From Sympetrum striolatum (Eukaryota; Arthropoda; Insecta; Odonata; Libellulidae), in contig OX388348.1 in assembly GCA_947579665.1 (NCBI GenBank), positions 4,960,001 to 5,024,000 on the forward strand: a stretch of 64,000 bases of DNA, in the 5' to 3' direction. A model generated the notes under the pieces. The model made no database searches and was not told where the DNA came from. It worked only from the letters and a program-made list of their open reading frames with translations. Positions 49,001 through 59,018 of this stretch are shown one piece after another. A program made the translations under genes and the position numbers. Every line of letters begins with the position of its first letter. Position 1 is the first letter of the stretch.

Positions 49001-52000
49001 ATAGGTTTGATGTGTGCAGTCAACAGTTTGGCTACAACTATGCGCTAGTGAATCAAATGTCTCTCGCTGCCCCATACAAATGCGATGTGTGTGGATTAGC
49101 ATTCGCTCACTCGTCCCTCTTATCTCATCACAAAAGAGTCCATGCCGCAACTGCTGCTGCCACATCAGGTAGCAGTGTTGAAGATGGAGCAGGTGATTAT
49201 CAATACCCTGTGTTTACTTTTTTGCAGTCAATAAAGAAATCTCTTACTCTTATTATTGAGTATTTGAAGATGATAATTTAAGATTACAATCTCAAGGGAA
49301 TAATTCTATATCTTGGTTAAGTTACTGTAATTTTCTCAATTCTGGAATCCAAGGATTGGAACAAATGCAACATCCATATTTGAGAGCAGTTATTTATATT
49401 ACGAGTAAAATGTTGCTTGCATACTGCAAGCAGATCGACAACACTATTTTCATGTCGGCATCATATCGGGACGGCCATCAAAAGAAAAAAATGGATTGAA
49501 ATTTTTCTTAAAATTCGCTGAAATTCCATCGTCTGGCATCGAACCCGGTTCTTTACTGTGTACTTACTATGCAGCACAATAGCACATCACCATCTCTAAC
49601 TATGTGTGAAAATTAAAGCAGAAATATGGGCTAAAACTTCCTCAAAAGACGTTCTAATTTTCACGAAATTAAATGGCTCTCTGGATTCGAACCAAGGACG
49701 ATCTTGGAAATCTAAAATATGTTTCAGAATTTTATTTATGATCTCTATCTATATGCCAAATTTCAAGTTTCTATATTATTGGGAAAGGTTTCAAAATAAT
49801 TCCTAAAAATCGGATCAACTTCTGATTGCAGAGACATCTGGTGTCGAACCCAGGACACATTGATAAATGTGAATGCACTGTTTGATTTGTATGGACTTGA
49901 TCTTTTTATATGCAAAGTTTGAAGTCGATATCGTGCCGGCAAATACCTAAAATTTGTTTCCGTTATCTCCGTAAGAAATGCATTGAGGAATTTAAATGTC
50001 CCTCAGGGATCGAACCAAGGACCATCAGCAAATATGTAAAATTTGATTATGAAATACTTTTATGGTATCTAACCTTATACGGAATTTCAAGTTTCTATGC
50101 CATCGGAAAAGGGTACAAAAAAAATCTTAAAAATCGCCACAATGCATTTTAAACGGCCGATTTTTGCCCCGACCTAGCATCGAACCAAGGATAATATTCG
50201 TAGATGTCTTTATGGTTTCCTTTAGATATGCACGGCATCTAGCGGTCCCTCGAATTTCAACTCTCTCCTTTTCTGGGAAGTGCCTCAAAAAAAATTTCAA
50301 AAATCCCCACCATGTATCCTTATGGACAAAATCACGAATTTGGGGCCTTCTGGAATCGAACCCATGACACCGAGGTTCAAAGTTGGATTTTTTCTGGAGG
50401 TTACACGTTATGGCCAATACGTCGTAAAAATTTCAAGTCGTTGGCACTTGTGGAACATGGTTAGACTTTTGATCCCCTATATATATATATATATAACTTA
50501 TAGGTATATCCGGAGAAGCGTCTATATATAATAGATGCGTAATAAGTAGTCATGGATCTCTAAATTCTTTTCACTGTCATGATGGCACCAAATAAAATTA
50601 CTTGAGGAAGCTGTTACTTGTTGAAACTACATCATGTTGGAAATAGTTAAGCAAAAGTATCACAAAATATTTTTTCAATGCGACCGGGCAAGTGTCAACC
50701 GATATCTAATAAATGTGGGATTTTGTTCCATTTTTTAATTCCCTTATTTAAGAAACATGGGATTTTGGTTAATGGTAAGGTTCTGGGGGTTGGGTTGGTT
50801 GGTAAGGTTCTTGGGGTTTTACAGTTAACCCCCAGAACCTTATCATTAACCTGGATTTTTAACATCAACTTCTGTATTAAATCTTTCTCTTTCCTTAGTT
50901 TTATTACTTTCTAAAATTGAAGTTTTATTTATGCAAAAGCTTTAATAGAATGAAGGGGACAGTCTAGAATTTTTTGCAAGGTATTATAAAAATCAATCAA
51001 TTGCTGTTTTTCTTACAATATTGTTGATATCTAGAAAAATACAGAAACAAAAACAGAACTTGTTTGTAATAAAATGCTGTAGCTAACATTTTTTTTGCAT
51101 GCTATTTTGGTATTTTAAAATATTTCAATTTTAGGCAGTCATAAGGTTGAATTCATTAATTCCTGTTTGTAAATAACAGGAATAGGTTACTTACTATGCT
51201 TTTCAAATAAATATAATAGTAAAAATAGAAAAAGAAAAAAATGTTTTTAAATGAAATTCCACTAAATTTCACTTGGTACTTTTAATATTACAATAGTAAT
51301 TTTTTCTCATTAGATATGGTTTTCTGAACTCATAAATTTGCAGTATTAATTTATTTGTACAGTTTTTCAAATTAAAATTTTCTCTAAAACAGCTCAATGC
51401 TGTGTAACTTTGACATTTATGGATGAGATTATGAAAAGAATAAGCTCTTAATTCAAAAAATACCTTCAGTCTACTCAGAATTCAAATCATGCCTTCAATG
51501 CATTAGCTGAATTTGCTTATATTTCATCAAGATTTTTTTTTCTGTGGTCAAATAGTACTCTATGCTCTAATCCAGTTTTTTTAGTCAGCCTGAAAGCTGA
51601 ATCTATTGTTGAACAATTCTCATGTAAGCAATAAGTTGTAATTTCAATTCATGTCAAGAAGCACTGGATAGAGACGACCTAGCGAAGCTGCCCATGCAAT
51701 GTATAAATAAATATCATCTTGTTTTGCAGCGGAGAAAAACTATTCAATCAAACACCACAAGTGTGAAACATGTGGGGTGGACATTGAGGGCACTGTGACT
51801 TCTAACTCTAAGAAAAAACATGGCAAATTTGCAATGAGTGGGGTGGAGGGAAGGGTGAAGTGCGAGTCTTGCGAGGCTAGCTCGTTTGCAGAGGCTGCTG
51901 TTGCAGGAGGAAATCATCACAATGGGCCCGTGGGAGGGAGCACTTCTCCTGGAAAAGTAAACAACAACAGGAGGGTGGGATCAGCAGTAGTTGTAGCAGG

Positions 52001-55000
52001 GCATCCGCAGGTTCGGAAGTGCCAGAAGTGTAATGGGTCCGGAATGATATTTATGGGTGGGAGTGGAAATAGTGGCAGCCAGAACGCTGGAGGCAACACC
52101 AGAGGAAGCACTGGCAATGGAGAGAAGCCTTTCACTTGCACAGTCTGCGAGAATACATTTTCCAGGTAAGTCATTCCTTTTTTATGACTACTTTGGTTCC
52201 ATATTTTATTATGCAATTTAGTGATTGTGTTTCTCTATCCAAAAATATATGCAAATAACTAAATGGAAATTTAATTATAAAATAATGTATGAATTTAAAC
52301 TCTTGTGTTCCACATGATGGGGAAGTGCTTTGACCAATTCAGCTGTAGAGAAATTTCTTTCTCTTTTCAGGATGAATTTAGCTTTATTAGAGATGCTAGA
52401 TTAGTGGTACTCATCAGCATAAGGCCCTGAGTCAATGATCTACATTATGATGATTATGAGTATAATATAAGGGAATACTCGGTATAATTCATTTAATCAT
52501 CTCTTTGGTTCGGTTCTCCCAATTGTTGTAAGTGAAAGTTCTTATCCTTATTACAGAATGAAAATCAATCAAAATCAAAGAAAACTGAGAATCAGAAGGA
52601 AAACAGAAAGGTTAAAACCTTTGTCAGGCAGTGTAAAGTGACTAGATGTTTATGTAGGACCAAAATTGTTTACTTCAGAAACAAGAAACATAGTTCTGTA
52701 AAATGCGCCCTCTCATTTTATTCCTGCATCTCTTAGAGTACAATAGGATAAAGAATCCTGAAAGCAGAGCTAAATTGATTTATTATTGAGTGCCGCCGGG
52801 CTACATGGTGAAAACACAATGGGCAGGGCAGGGCAGGTCACGTCCCTGCATACACACTGTTACCTAGCTGGTTACCTAGTGAGAAGCTGTACCCACACAC
52901 ATGCAGTGACATTCTGTTGATCGCTTGTAGGTGCTTAAGATGGCCAGTTCTAGTGATGAGTAGCTCGTATTCTTGCTAGTTGTCCCAACAAGTGGTTTTT
53001 ATCGATACAAATGCACACGAGGGCCATTTTCATCCGGTGAATCACAAAAGTAAGGTTTGTGGTGATTACTATAATCTATATCAAAAGCTAAGGAATTATC
53101 CTAAAAGGTGCTTTCAGTAATTAAGAATGGATGCAAAAATTTTGTTTACATTTAAGCAATAGTTTCCCTCGAATTTCAAAAGAACTGGAGAATACTGCAT
53201 TAGTATGTGCATGCAGGAGCTGCTTACAGTGATGCAAACTTGCTTACTGCCTTGCTCACTGCTACTCGCGGCTACCTGCTAGGAACAACTGTTTATCCCC
53301 GAGCATGCGTCAATTTTACATCACAATAATCGGCTCAGCTAGCCCTCGAGCGACCTGCCATGCTACAATGTGTTTTTACCCTTAGTCATGAGGCTTACTC
53401 ACTTTTTCTATCCATGGGTATTTTCCAGACACACAACTTTTGGTGCATAGTTATGAAGTCGTTATCTTTAATTCTCTCTCCCGAAGAAAGAGAATGAAAT
53501 ATTATGACTTCGTTAAATATTATATACACTACTCCTTTTCAGGCCAAGATTGTTAGTTTCTCCGTTTTTTTTTTACAAAATTCTTCACACATTTCTTTCC
53601 TTCATCTATAATGAATTTTTCTTCAAGATCATGCTTTCACTTTTCATTCATTACCTTTCATTCTTTATTTATGTACTTCTTTCAGCTTTGCCTTGCCTCT
53701 ATTCTTTCTATATATCCAAATGATGTAAAATACCTCTTTCTTAATGTTTATGTAGCCTTTCTTTTAGTCCTCAATTGTTATAAATCATTGACAATCTCCA
53801 GTTTTTTCCCTTTTCCTTGCCTGCATTCAACTTAGTCGTATGCTTCTCCTCATCTGCTCTCTTGCTACTTAAGGGAGGCATAAGTACAGCCCTTTTCACA
53901 TCTCTGATGATTCAGTACTAGGTAGATGTCATTCTTTTTCATTTATTCCTATTTTCTCATCTATCTTTTCATTCTTAACTAACGTTCTAAAATGCACAAA
54001 ATCAACCACCATCCAAACAACTATCAATATTTTAATCATTCATGCTCAGGTGCAATAATTTTACTAATTTATCCTATGGAACGCAGCAGCCATTGTTTCA
54101 TCCTCTGGTCTCTCTACAATGATTATCAAATTGGATTTGCATCTCTCTTTCTTTCCATTCACTACTTTGCCAAATTCAGAGATAGGCTAATTACCTTTCT
54201 CTTAGAAATCTGACAGTTAATCAGGATTAGTGTCGTGTGTTTATTAACTTCATTTGCTTGCACTTTTTAAAGAGCTACCATTTGCCCATTGAATTAGGAT
54301 TAAAGTTGTCTTTCTTGCTATTGAGTGCTGCAGTTCATCATTCTTGATGCATGTGCTTATTTTTAAGTTGTGGCACCTCTGGAGTTTCAGTTTTGGTAAT
54401 CAGTTCTAGAGCAGTTATTTTAAAAAGTCAAAGTGACTGCCTCAAAACATGTGATATAAACAGTAAGCACTGTAATAATAAATAATTATTAATGGTTAAA
54501 CATTTAGTAAACCTTGTAAGGCTAAGAAACACTCAGTATGCTGACCCGCTAGCAAAAGTTTAACCAGCAGTTATTTTCCGAAACAATTATGTACTTTGTA
54601 ACCATCTTTAAAGGTTCTTGATCCTTGGAATTGTGGAGTTTTATTATTATCATTGGAAAATTAATAATTTTGTATCCTCGGTTTATTTAAGGTTGTATTC
54701 AAAGTGTTGGTCTGACAGAAACTTGAGTTTTTTCCAGCTCATTATCACATTCTTTCTTTATTTATACTTGAGGGCATTTTTTATGTCATTGAAGAATTTT
54801 AAGCAATGCAAATTAAAAAAGGTGTGTATTGAATTGGTCTCTGTTATTTATTTGGGCATTAAAGCATAAGAATATTTTTGTGGAAGTAAATATTCTCAAA
54901 CTAGTTTTGTCTGATCGTAACATTTAAGAGAAACTGGAACTGTCTTGTTTTTGTCAGGTGTTGGGCCATACCATAACATAAGTGCTTTTAAGGGACATAA

Positions 55001-58000
55001 ACAAGGGAAAAATGTCATCGTTCAATGCTAAGTTTATATAAGTTACAAATTGTGTGAAGATCTGTGTACATCAATTACACAATTAATTTTCTTCCTTTTC
55101 TGACTTTAAATTATAAAATTGTATGCTTTTCTCTTCCTTAAATGTATTAGATTTTAAGCGTAGTCTATTCTGAAGAATATTAATGATGTCCCATAGTTAT
55201 TTATGCTCTATTTTACAATTTACTGTAGTTTCTGTGAGTCTAAAAGGTCCCCAAACGAAAACCAGCAAGAGAGTTTTGTCTCTTACAAATGCTTTGTATC
55301 TCCTGCTTAGGAAAATTGCTACATGTGACCTTTTCTATTCCAATTTTATTATTATTTATATTATAAATTCTATCATATTCGGCCGGAATCATGGAAGATC
55401 GTTCTGAAGTTATAAAAAATAATAACGAAGTTGTAAAAATAAGGACACCGTTAACTTATTGGTACACACTATTGGATTTTATTATAAATTATGCTTCATA
55501 CCACTAAGAAACCTTTTTTTCTCTCTGGTGTGCTATCTGTTATTTTAAGGGAATGAAATAGTCCCTTCCTTAGATTGGTCATACCAAACATTTTTTATGT
55601 ATTAATATACTGTATTTACTCGAAAATAGCACAAACCCTTTTAGGTCTTTTTGCATCAAAAATTGGGGTGTGCATTAGAATGGATGCTGCACTAGTTTTG
55701 AGCATAATACTACTCATGCACATTAGGGTGTCCCAAGATATAAGGGAAAATATCTTTTTCGTGAAATTAATTACGGATACCTTCCATTTTTGCCTATTTG
55801 GCCTCATTAACTCACCTAATAAATATTACTGCAATTGGATTATGGTAACCCATGCCAACTTGATACCAAACAATTTCGAGAAATGACAATTTGTACTGAT
55901 AAGAGGAACACCAGGTAAATGGGAAATTAATGAATGAATTCGCACAAATCTTTCAGGGCACGTTCTTTGCTTTAAAATAGTGGACATGTGTCCGACCATT
56001 TAACTCAATCCCCTTTTGTTTATAAAATATTTGCAACTGAATATCGGAGTTAGGCAACCACACCATACACATATATTCCTGCATAGATCTCGAGTTAATA
56101 GAAGATTATTTTCTTTCATTTCTTTTACTGATAACTTATCCTTTTGTGATTAAATTTCATCTTGTTACCTTCCAAGCATTCTGTAATTTTAGTTAGCATT
56201 TATTCTAATGTATATAACTTCATACAGTGGACTAGAATCATTTTATTCCAAGCTAGCCAAAAATACAAAAGTGGATTTTTTTGTGCGAACTTTGACACTT
56301 AACATAGTTACTGCTGAATAAAACCGTATTATATTTATTATAATTATAAATTCCATTATAGTCTTGCCTCCTTGAGACTCCCGTGAAGCCCTCAGTGCCA
56401 GCAAGGCCCCTTGTGGCCTCCGGGCATGCAATATGGTAAATACAGCCCTTTGCAAATATGTAAGAATATTCATATACAGAAGCATGTAAGTGTATAGTAA
56501 ACACACACATACGGTGCTGCAAATGCATTTACCGCATGTCTTAAGGTGTGCAAAACTTATTCACGGGCAAATGATTTTTCAATTTCCGATGCTAGAATTT
56601 TGGGGTGCGCATTGCATTCAATGGTGCTTTCGTTTTTAGTTAAAACAGTATGTCATCCATTGTGGACCATCACTCATATACCAGGGGTGTCAAAGTTTTA
56701 CTTAAAAGATCCTTTATTCCTAAGTTTAATTCGTGCTGGCTGCACTGTATGTTGTTATGATACTACTAATTCTACATACCATTCTTTTGTTTTTGTATGT
56801 TTATTTAAAGAAGTATAAAAAGTGACAAATTTCAAGCATGAAGTCATTTGGTTTTCCATTATCGAAAAAGTATATTTAACATAAATAAAAATATGAACCT
56901 TATGTAATGAAAAAAAAAATTCAGAGTTAATAATGTGTATAAATATTATTATTGATACAATTGTTGTTTGGTGGACACAAAATAATTTAGAGTTAACGAT
57001 ACTTACTATATTTGAAGTAATAATTTTTTTTTAAACCCTTTCTGGCAAGACTCGACTTGATTCCTAGTAGATTCCCAAGATTTGGAGATAATGATTGTGA
57101 ACATACTTTGTTGCAGAGAGATTTTTATTGTTTCACTTTTTCTTTAAGCTTCTCAGAGTAAAATGATTGTTTACATAATTATGTATTCTAAAGTGGTATA
57201 GAAATTGTGGAGCAAACTTTTCAATCCTGGAATAGGATTTTCCCTAAATAAGAATGAACAAAAGGAAGTTCAATCTGCAGGGGCGATTTTTATGAGTTAT
57301 ATTAATAAATCGAGATTTGCCTTGACACTGTGGGCACTAAAGAGGAGTTAAAGGGCTACTCATGGCCCATTGGCTACCAGTTTAACACCCCTAATCTAGT
57401 TCTATGTGATTCTGCTCACTCACTTCCTTCTACACTCATTGCTCACTCAGTATTTCTTTTTAAGACTTTCATTCTTCTTCTGATAAGCTCAAGTTTTACT
57501 AGTGAATACTTGTAACCATTTTTGCTTCAATGGACTGGTTCTGCTTACTAACTGCCTTCTGGCCACACCACTCTTCTTCCTCCATTCACTAAACTTCCTA
57601 TTTATCCATCTATTCTTTCATTCTAGGAAATCACACTATTATGATAGAGTACAGTATCATGGACTAATGCAGTACTTTCCCTTTGAATAACATTTGGTTA
57701 CTCTGGCTTATCTTTATTTAGTCAACTTGAATATATTTTTTGTTGATGTAAGGGTATTTAGAAAAATTATAGATAATAATTCTACACCTTTGAAAATCTT
57801 CTATTTAAGTTAAAAGAGATATATAGTCTCTATTGTGTAGAAATTGAATTTTATTTTTAAATATATTTTTTATAATGAAAGTTTTTCTTACTATGAAAAA
57901 GGTAACAAAATCTTCTGGAAAAGCATTTGATGCTTTTTGCTGTCATTTATATCTTTTATGGTAATATGTCATAAACTCAATATTTAAAACAATTGATATT

Positions 58001-59018
58001 CATGAAAAATAACATTGACCTGACAATTAAAAATCAATCAATGAGTCCAGTAAAGTAATTAAGATTTAAATGTTCATGTATTATTATTAATTTACAATTA
58101 ATTTTATTATCTATTCATTTATTTTTCATCACTGGGAATTATAGCTTTCAAAAGCAAGGCTCTCTAATTACTTTTCTTTTTTATGTTACCTCTCTATTGT
58201 GCACCACCATTAATTATAATTAAATTATATAAAAAACATACTTTATAAATAAACTTCATGTGTTTTCTCACGTAAGTTAAGTACATAGGATAAAGCTGTG
58301 TATTAATATTAACAAAATGGTTATTACTGAATTTAAGTTTGGATATGCTCTTAACTTAGATAAATAAATCGAGTTATTGGATGTTATTAAATGTTGTTAA
58401 ATTTTATTAGAATTAATACAGGTTTTACAAATTAGACTAGTTTATTCCAATGCTTGGAAGACTTATCCGATTTCTAGAGAACTGGTACTAGTTCCCTATC
58501 GGTATTTTCTTGATCAAAATAAATAAGAATAATGATGAATGAGCAATGTACAATCTATATTCTGTTGGTAGGAAAGTTGTCTTGTTTTATTCAATCTTTA
58601 TATTATTGTACTCATTGGCATTGTCTTCATACCTATTTCCGTTAATTCAGTATTTTCAGTTACTGTTGCCTTTCTTGTGAATTCCTTTTACGCTTAAATT
58701 AAATGAGTTGACCAGTTGTTTGGCAAAGTTTATCATCTTGCTCTTGGACAAATTTGAAAGCTGGAAGTTGATTTCTTTTGCTGAGGCCTGTGCTGAAGAG
58801 CATATTTTTGTTTAATTTTCATAGATTGAGTAGAATGCCGATGAATTGTTATTTTTAATTTTATTAATATTTATGATGCCTAACTTTCAATCCTTGTTTA
58901 ATTTTTTATCTGTCAGAATATTTTCTATCAGTCATGATTTTTTAAGTTTTTCACTCTGTCTCAGGGATGAATCCAGCCAAGGAGAATGTCAGGAGATAGC
59001 AAATGTGGAAATGCATAA
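45874..59018 (+). CDS. N-terminal part of a C2H2 zinc-finger protein (partial, start and end not found)
   Basis: Three well-supported exons (45874-46050, 48931-49192, 51730-52165) join in phase (0, 1) and stay open. A fourth, weaker exon (58965-59018) continues the phase. Order of content: a 59-residue leader, a Gln/Pro-rich run, a degenerate finger, a canonical C2H2 finger at 49081-49143, CxxC knuckles in a Gly/Ser/Asn-rich linker, then the linker-like GEKPF and the first half of another finger. Such proteins are usually nuclear DNA-binding regulators, and that role is inferred here. Crooked-legs-type multi-finger factors are one possible family, but I cannot confirm it. No start codon is supported; the promoter may lie in the CpG-normal block at 36.7-39.2 kb. 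Remaining fingers probably lie past the window. Confidence 0.6.
47111..47620 (+). mobile_element. Deletion derivative of the 317-bp-unit element
   Basis: Both edges match the element at 3221-4246, in the same orientation, but most of the tandem-unit region is gone. It is replaced near 47222-47270 by an AT-rich run. It lies within the zinc-finger gene body, between exons 45874-46050 and 48931-49192. Confidence 0.7.
47853..48175 (-). mobile_element. TA-flanked MITE, copy B (inverted)
   Basis: The element has 323 bp, ends CCGTATTTGACGGCATCTAA / complement CCATATTTGACGACACATAA, TA on both sides. Its interior is the reverse complement of copy A (for example GGCCACTCACAAGGAAAAA and AAAGTTAACCTGTGGAGGT). 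It lies in the intron between exons 45874-46050 and 48931-49192. Confidence 0.7.
48931..49192 (+). CDS. Zinc-finger gene exon: Gln/Pro-rich run plus one degenerate and one canonical C2H2 finger
   Basis: The acceptor is GCTTTCAAG and the donor is CAG|GTGATT; 262 nt enter in phase 0 and leave in phase 1. A mixed CAG/CAA run gives a Gln/Pro-rich segment. Next comes YRFDVCSQQFGYNYALVNQ, which has finger spacing but Phe in place of the first Cys and Gln in place of the first His. The finger KCDVCGLAFAHSSLLSHHKR then fits C-X2-C-X12-H-X3-H. A short Ala/Ser-rich tail follows. Confidence 0.7.
49390..50545 (-). repeat. Six-unit B-box-like repeat, copy 2 (inverted relative to copy 1)
   Basis: TCGAACC motifs (complement of GGTTCGA) start at 49539, 49687, 49844, 50010, 50180 and 50356, spaced 148, 157, 166, 170 and 176. 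This is the same series as copy 1 within one base. Both ends match: the TCCGGAGAAGC edge on the right and the GCTTGCATACTGCAAGCAGA edge on the left. It lies inside an intron of the zinc-finger gene, antisense to it. Confidence 0.75.
50767..50851. other. 25-bp inverted repeat hairpin in zinc-finger gene intron
   Basis: The left arm 50767-50791 and right arm 50827-50851 match at 24 of 25 positions. The loop contains a third, partial direct copy of GGTAAGGTTCTGGGG. Confidence 0.6.
51730..52165 (+). CDS. Zinc-finger gene exon: CxxC knuckles, low-complexity linker, start of next finger
   Basis: The exon enters with one base (GCG codon across the junction) after TTTTGCAG and leaves in phase 2 at CCAG|GTAAGT. 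It encodes about 145 residues. CxxC pairs occur in KCETCG, KCESCE, KCQKCNGSG and TCTVCE, with Gly/Ser/Asn-rich sequence between them. The end, GEKPFTCTVCENTFSR, has the classic inter-finger linker and the first half of a finger, whose histidines must be supplied by another exon. Confidence 0.7.
52806..53382 (+). mobile_element. PIF/Harbinger-like remnant with broken transposase N-terminus
   Basis: The ends GGTGAAAACACAATGGGCAGG and the complement GGGTAAAAACACATTGTAG are imperfect inverted repeats. Inside, at 52940, is ATG with MASSSDE then stop. In later frames comes KVCGDYYNLYQKLRNYPKRC then a stop and RMDAK, the pattern at the start of Harbinger-type transposases (Y-NL---LR-YP--F---RM). The catalytic part is deleted. 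Confidence 0.5.
53400..55600. other. AT-rich gene-body sequence without supported features
   Basis: CpG-poor, T-rich DNA between the Harbinger remnant and the 55.6-kb element. Many short open frames arise from pyrimidine-rich tracts and none shows a motif or convincing splice pair. Confidence 0.4.
55609..55720 (+). mobile_element. Second copy of the CGTATTTACTCG element head
   Basis: CTGTATTTACTCGAAAATAG, then ATCAAAAATTGGGGTGTGCATTAGAATGGATGC, parallels 29747-29825, with CpG mostly changed to TG/CA. This is as expected of decay inside a methylated region. A related TTTTGGGGTGCGCATTGCATTC occurs at about 56595. Confidence 0.5.
56010..56325 (+). repeat. Dispersed repeat fragment, copy 2
   Basis: This is a direct-orientation copy of the sequence at 5-318. 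It follows a CTGTATTTACTCGAAAAT element head at 55609 and is followed by AAACCGTATT, so both may belong to one larger element whose termini read ACCGTATT(TACTCG). Confidence 0.65.
56692..57392 (+). mobile_element. hAT-like non-autonomous element
   Basis: The left end CAGGGGTGTCAAAGTTTTAC and the complement of the right end AGGGGTGTTAAACTGGTAGC (followed by GGGCCATGAGTAGCCC) match the CAGGGGTGTCAAACT... termini of many hAT elements. The interior is AT-rich with no recognisable transposase. No clear 8-bp duplication was found. Confidence 0.5.
58965..59018 (+). CDS. Candidate further exon of the zinc-finger gene
   Basis: The acceptor is strong (TTTTTCACTCTGTCTCAG) and the donor is CATAA|GTATGT. 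The 54 nt are open only in the frame that accepts the phase-2 end of the 51730-52165 exon. The peptide is DESSQGECQEIANVEMHK. It does not complete a standard finger (no His at the right spacing), so it may be an alternative exon or a false match. GC content exceeds that of the flanks. Confidence 0.3.

Larger units (their letters stand above)
49193..51729 (+). other. Zinc-finger gene intron carrying the inverted six-unit repeat
   Basis: The intron of about 2.5 kb contains the second copy of the B-box-like repeat (about 49390-50540), a near-perfect hairpin at 50767-50851, and otherwise AT-rich sequence. No exon is seen. Confidence 0.4.

Noticed and set aside
58680..58815. Frame reading LLLDKFESWKLISFAEACAE
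   Set aside because: No start, no convincing acceptor or donor in phase; open for only about 45 codons.
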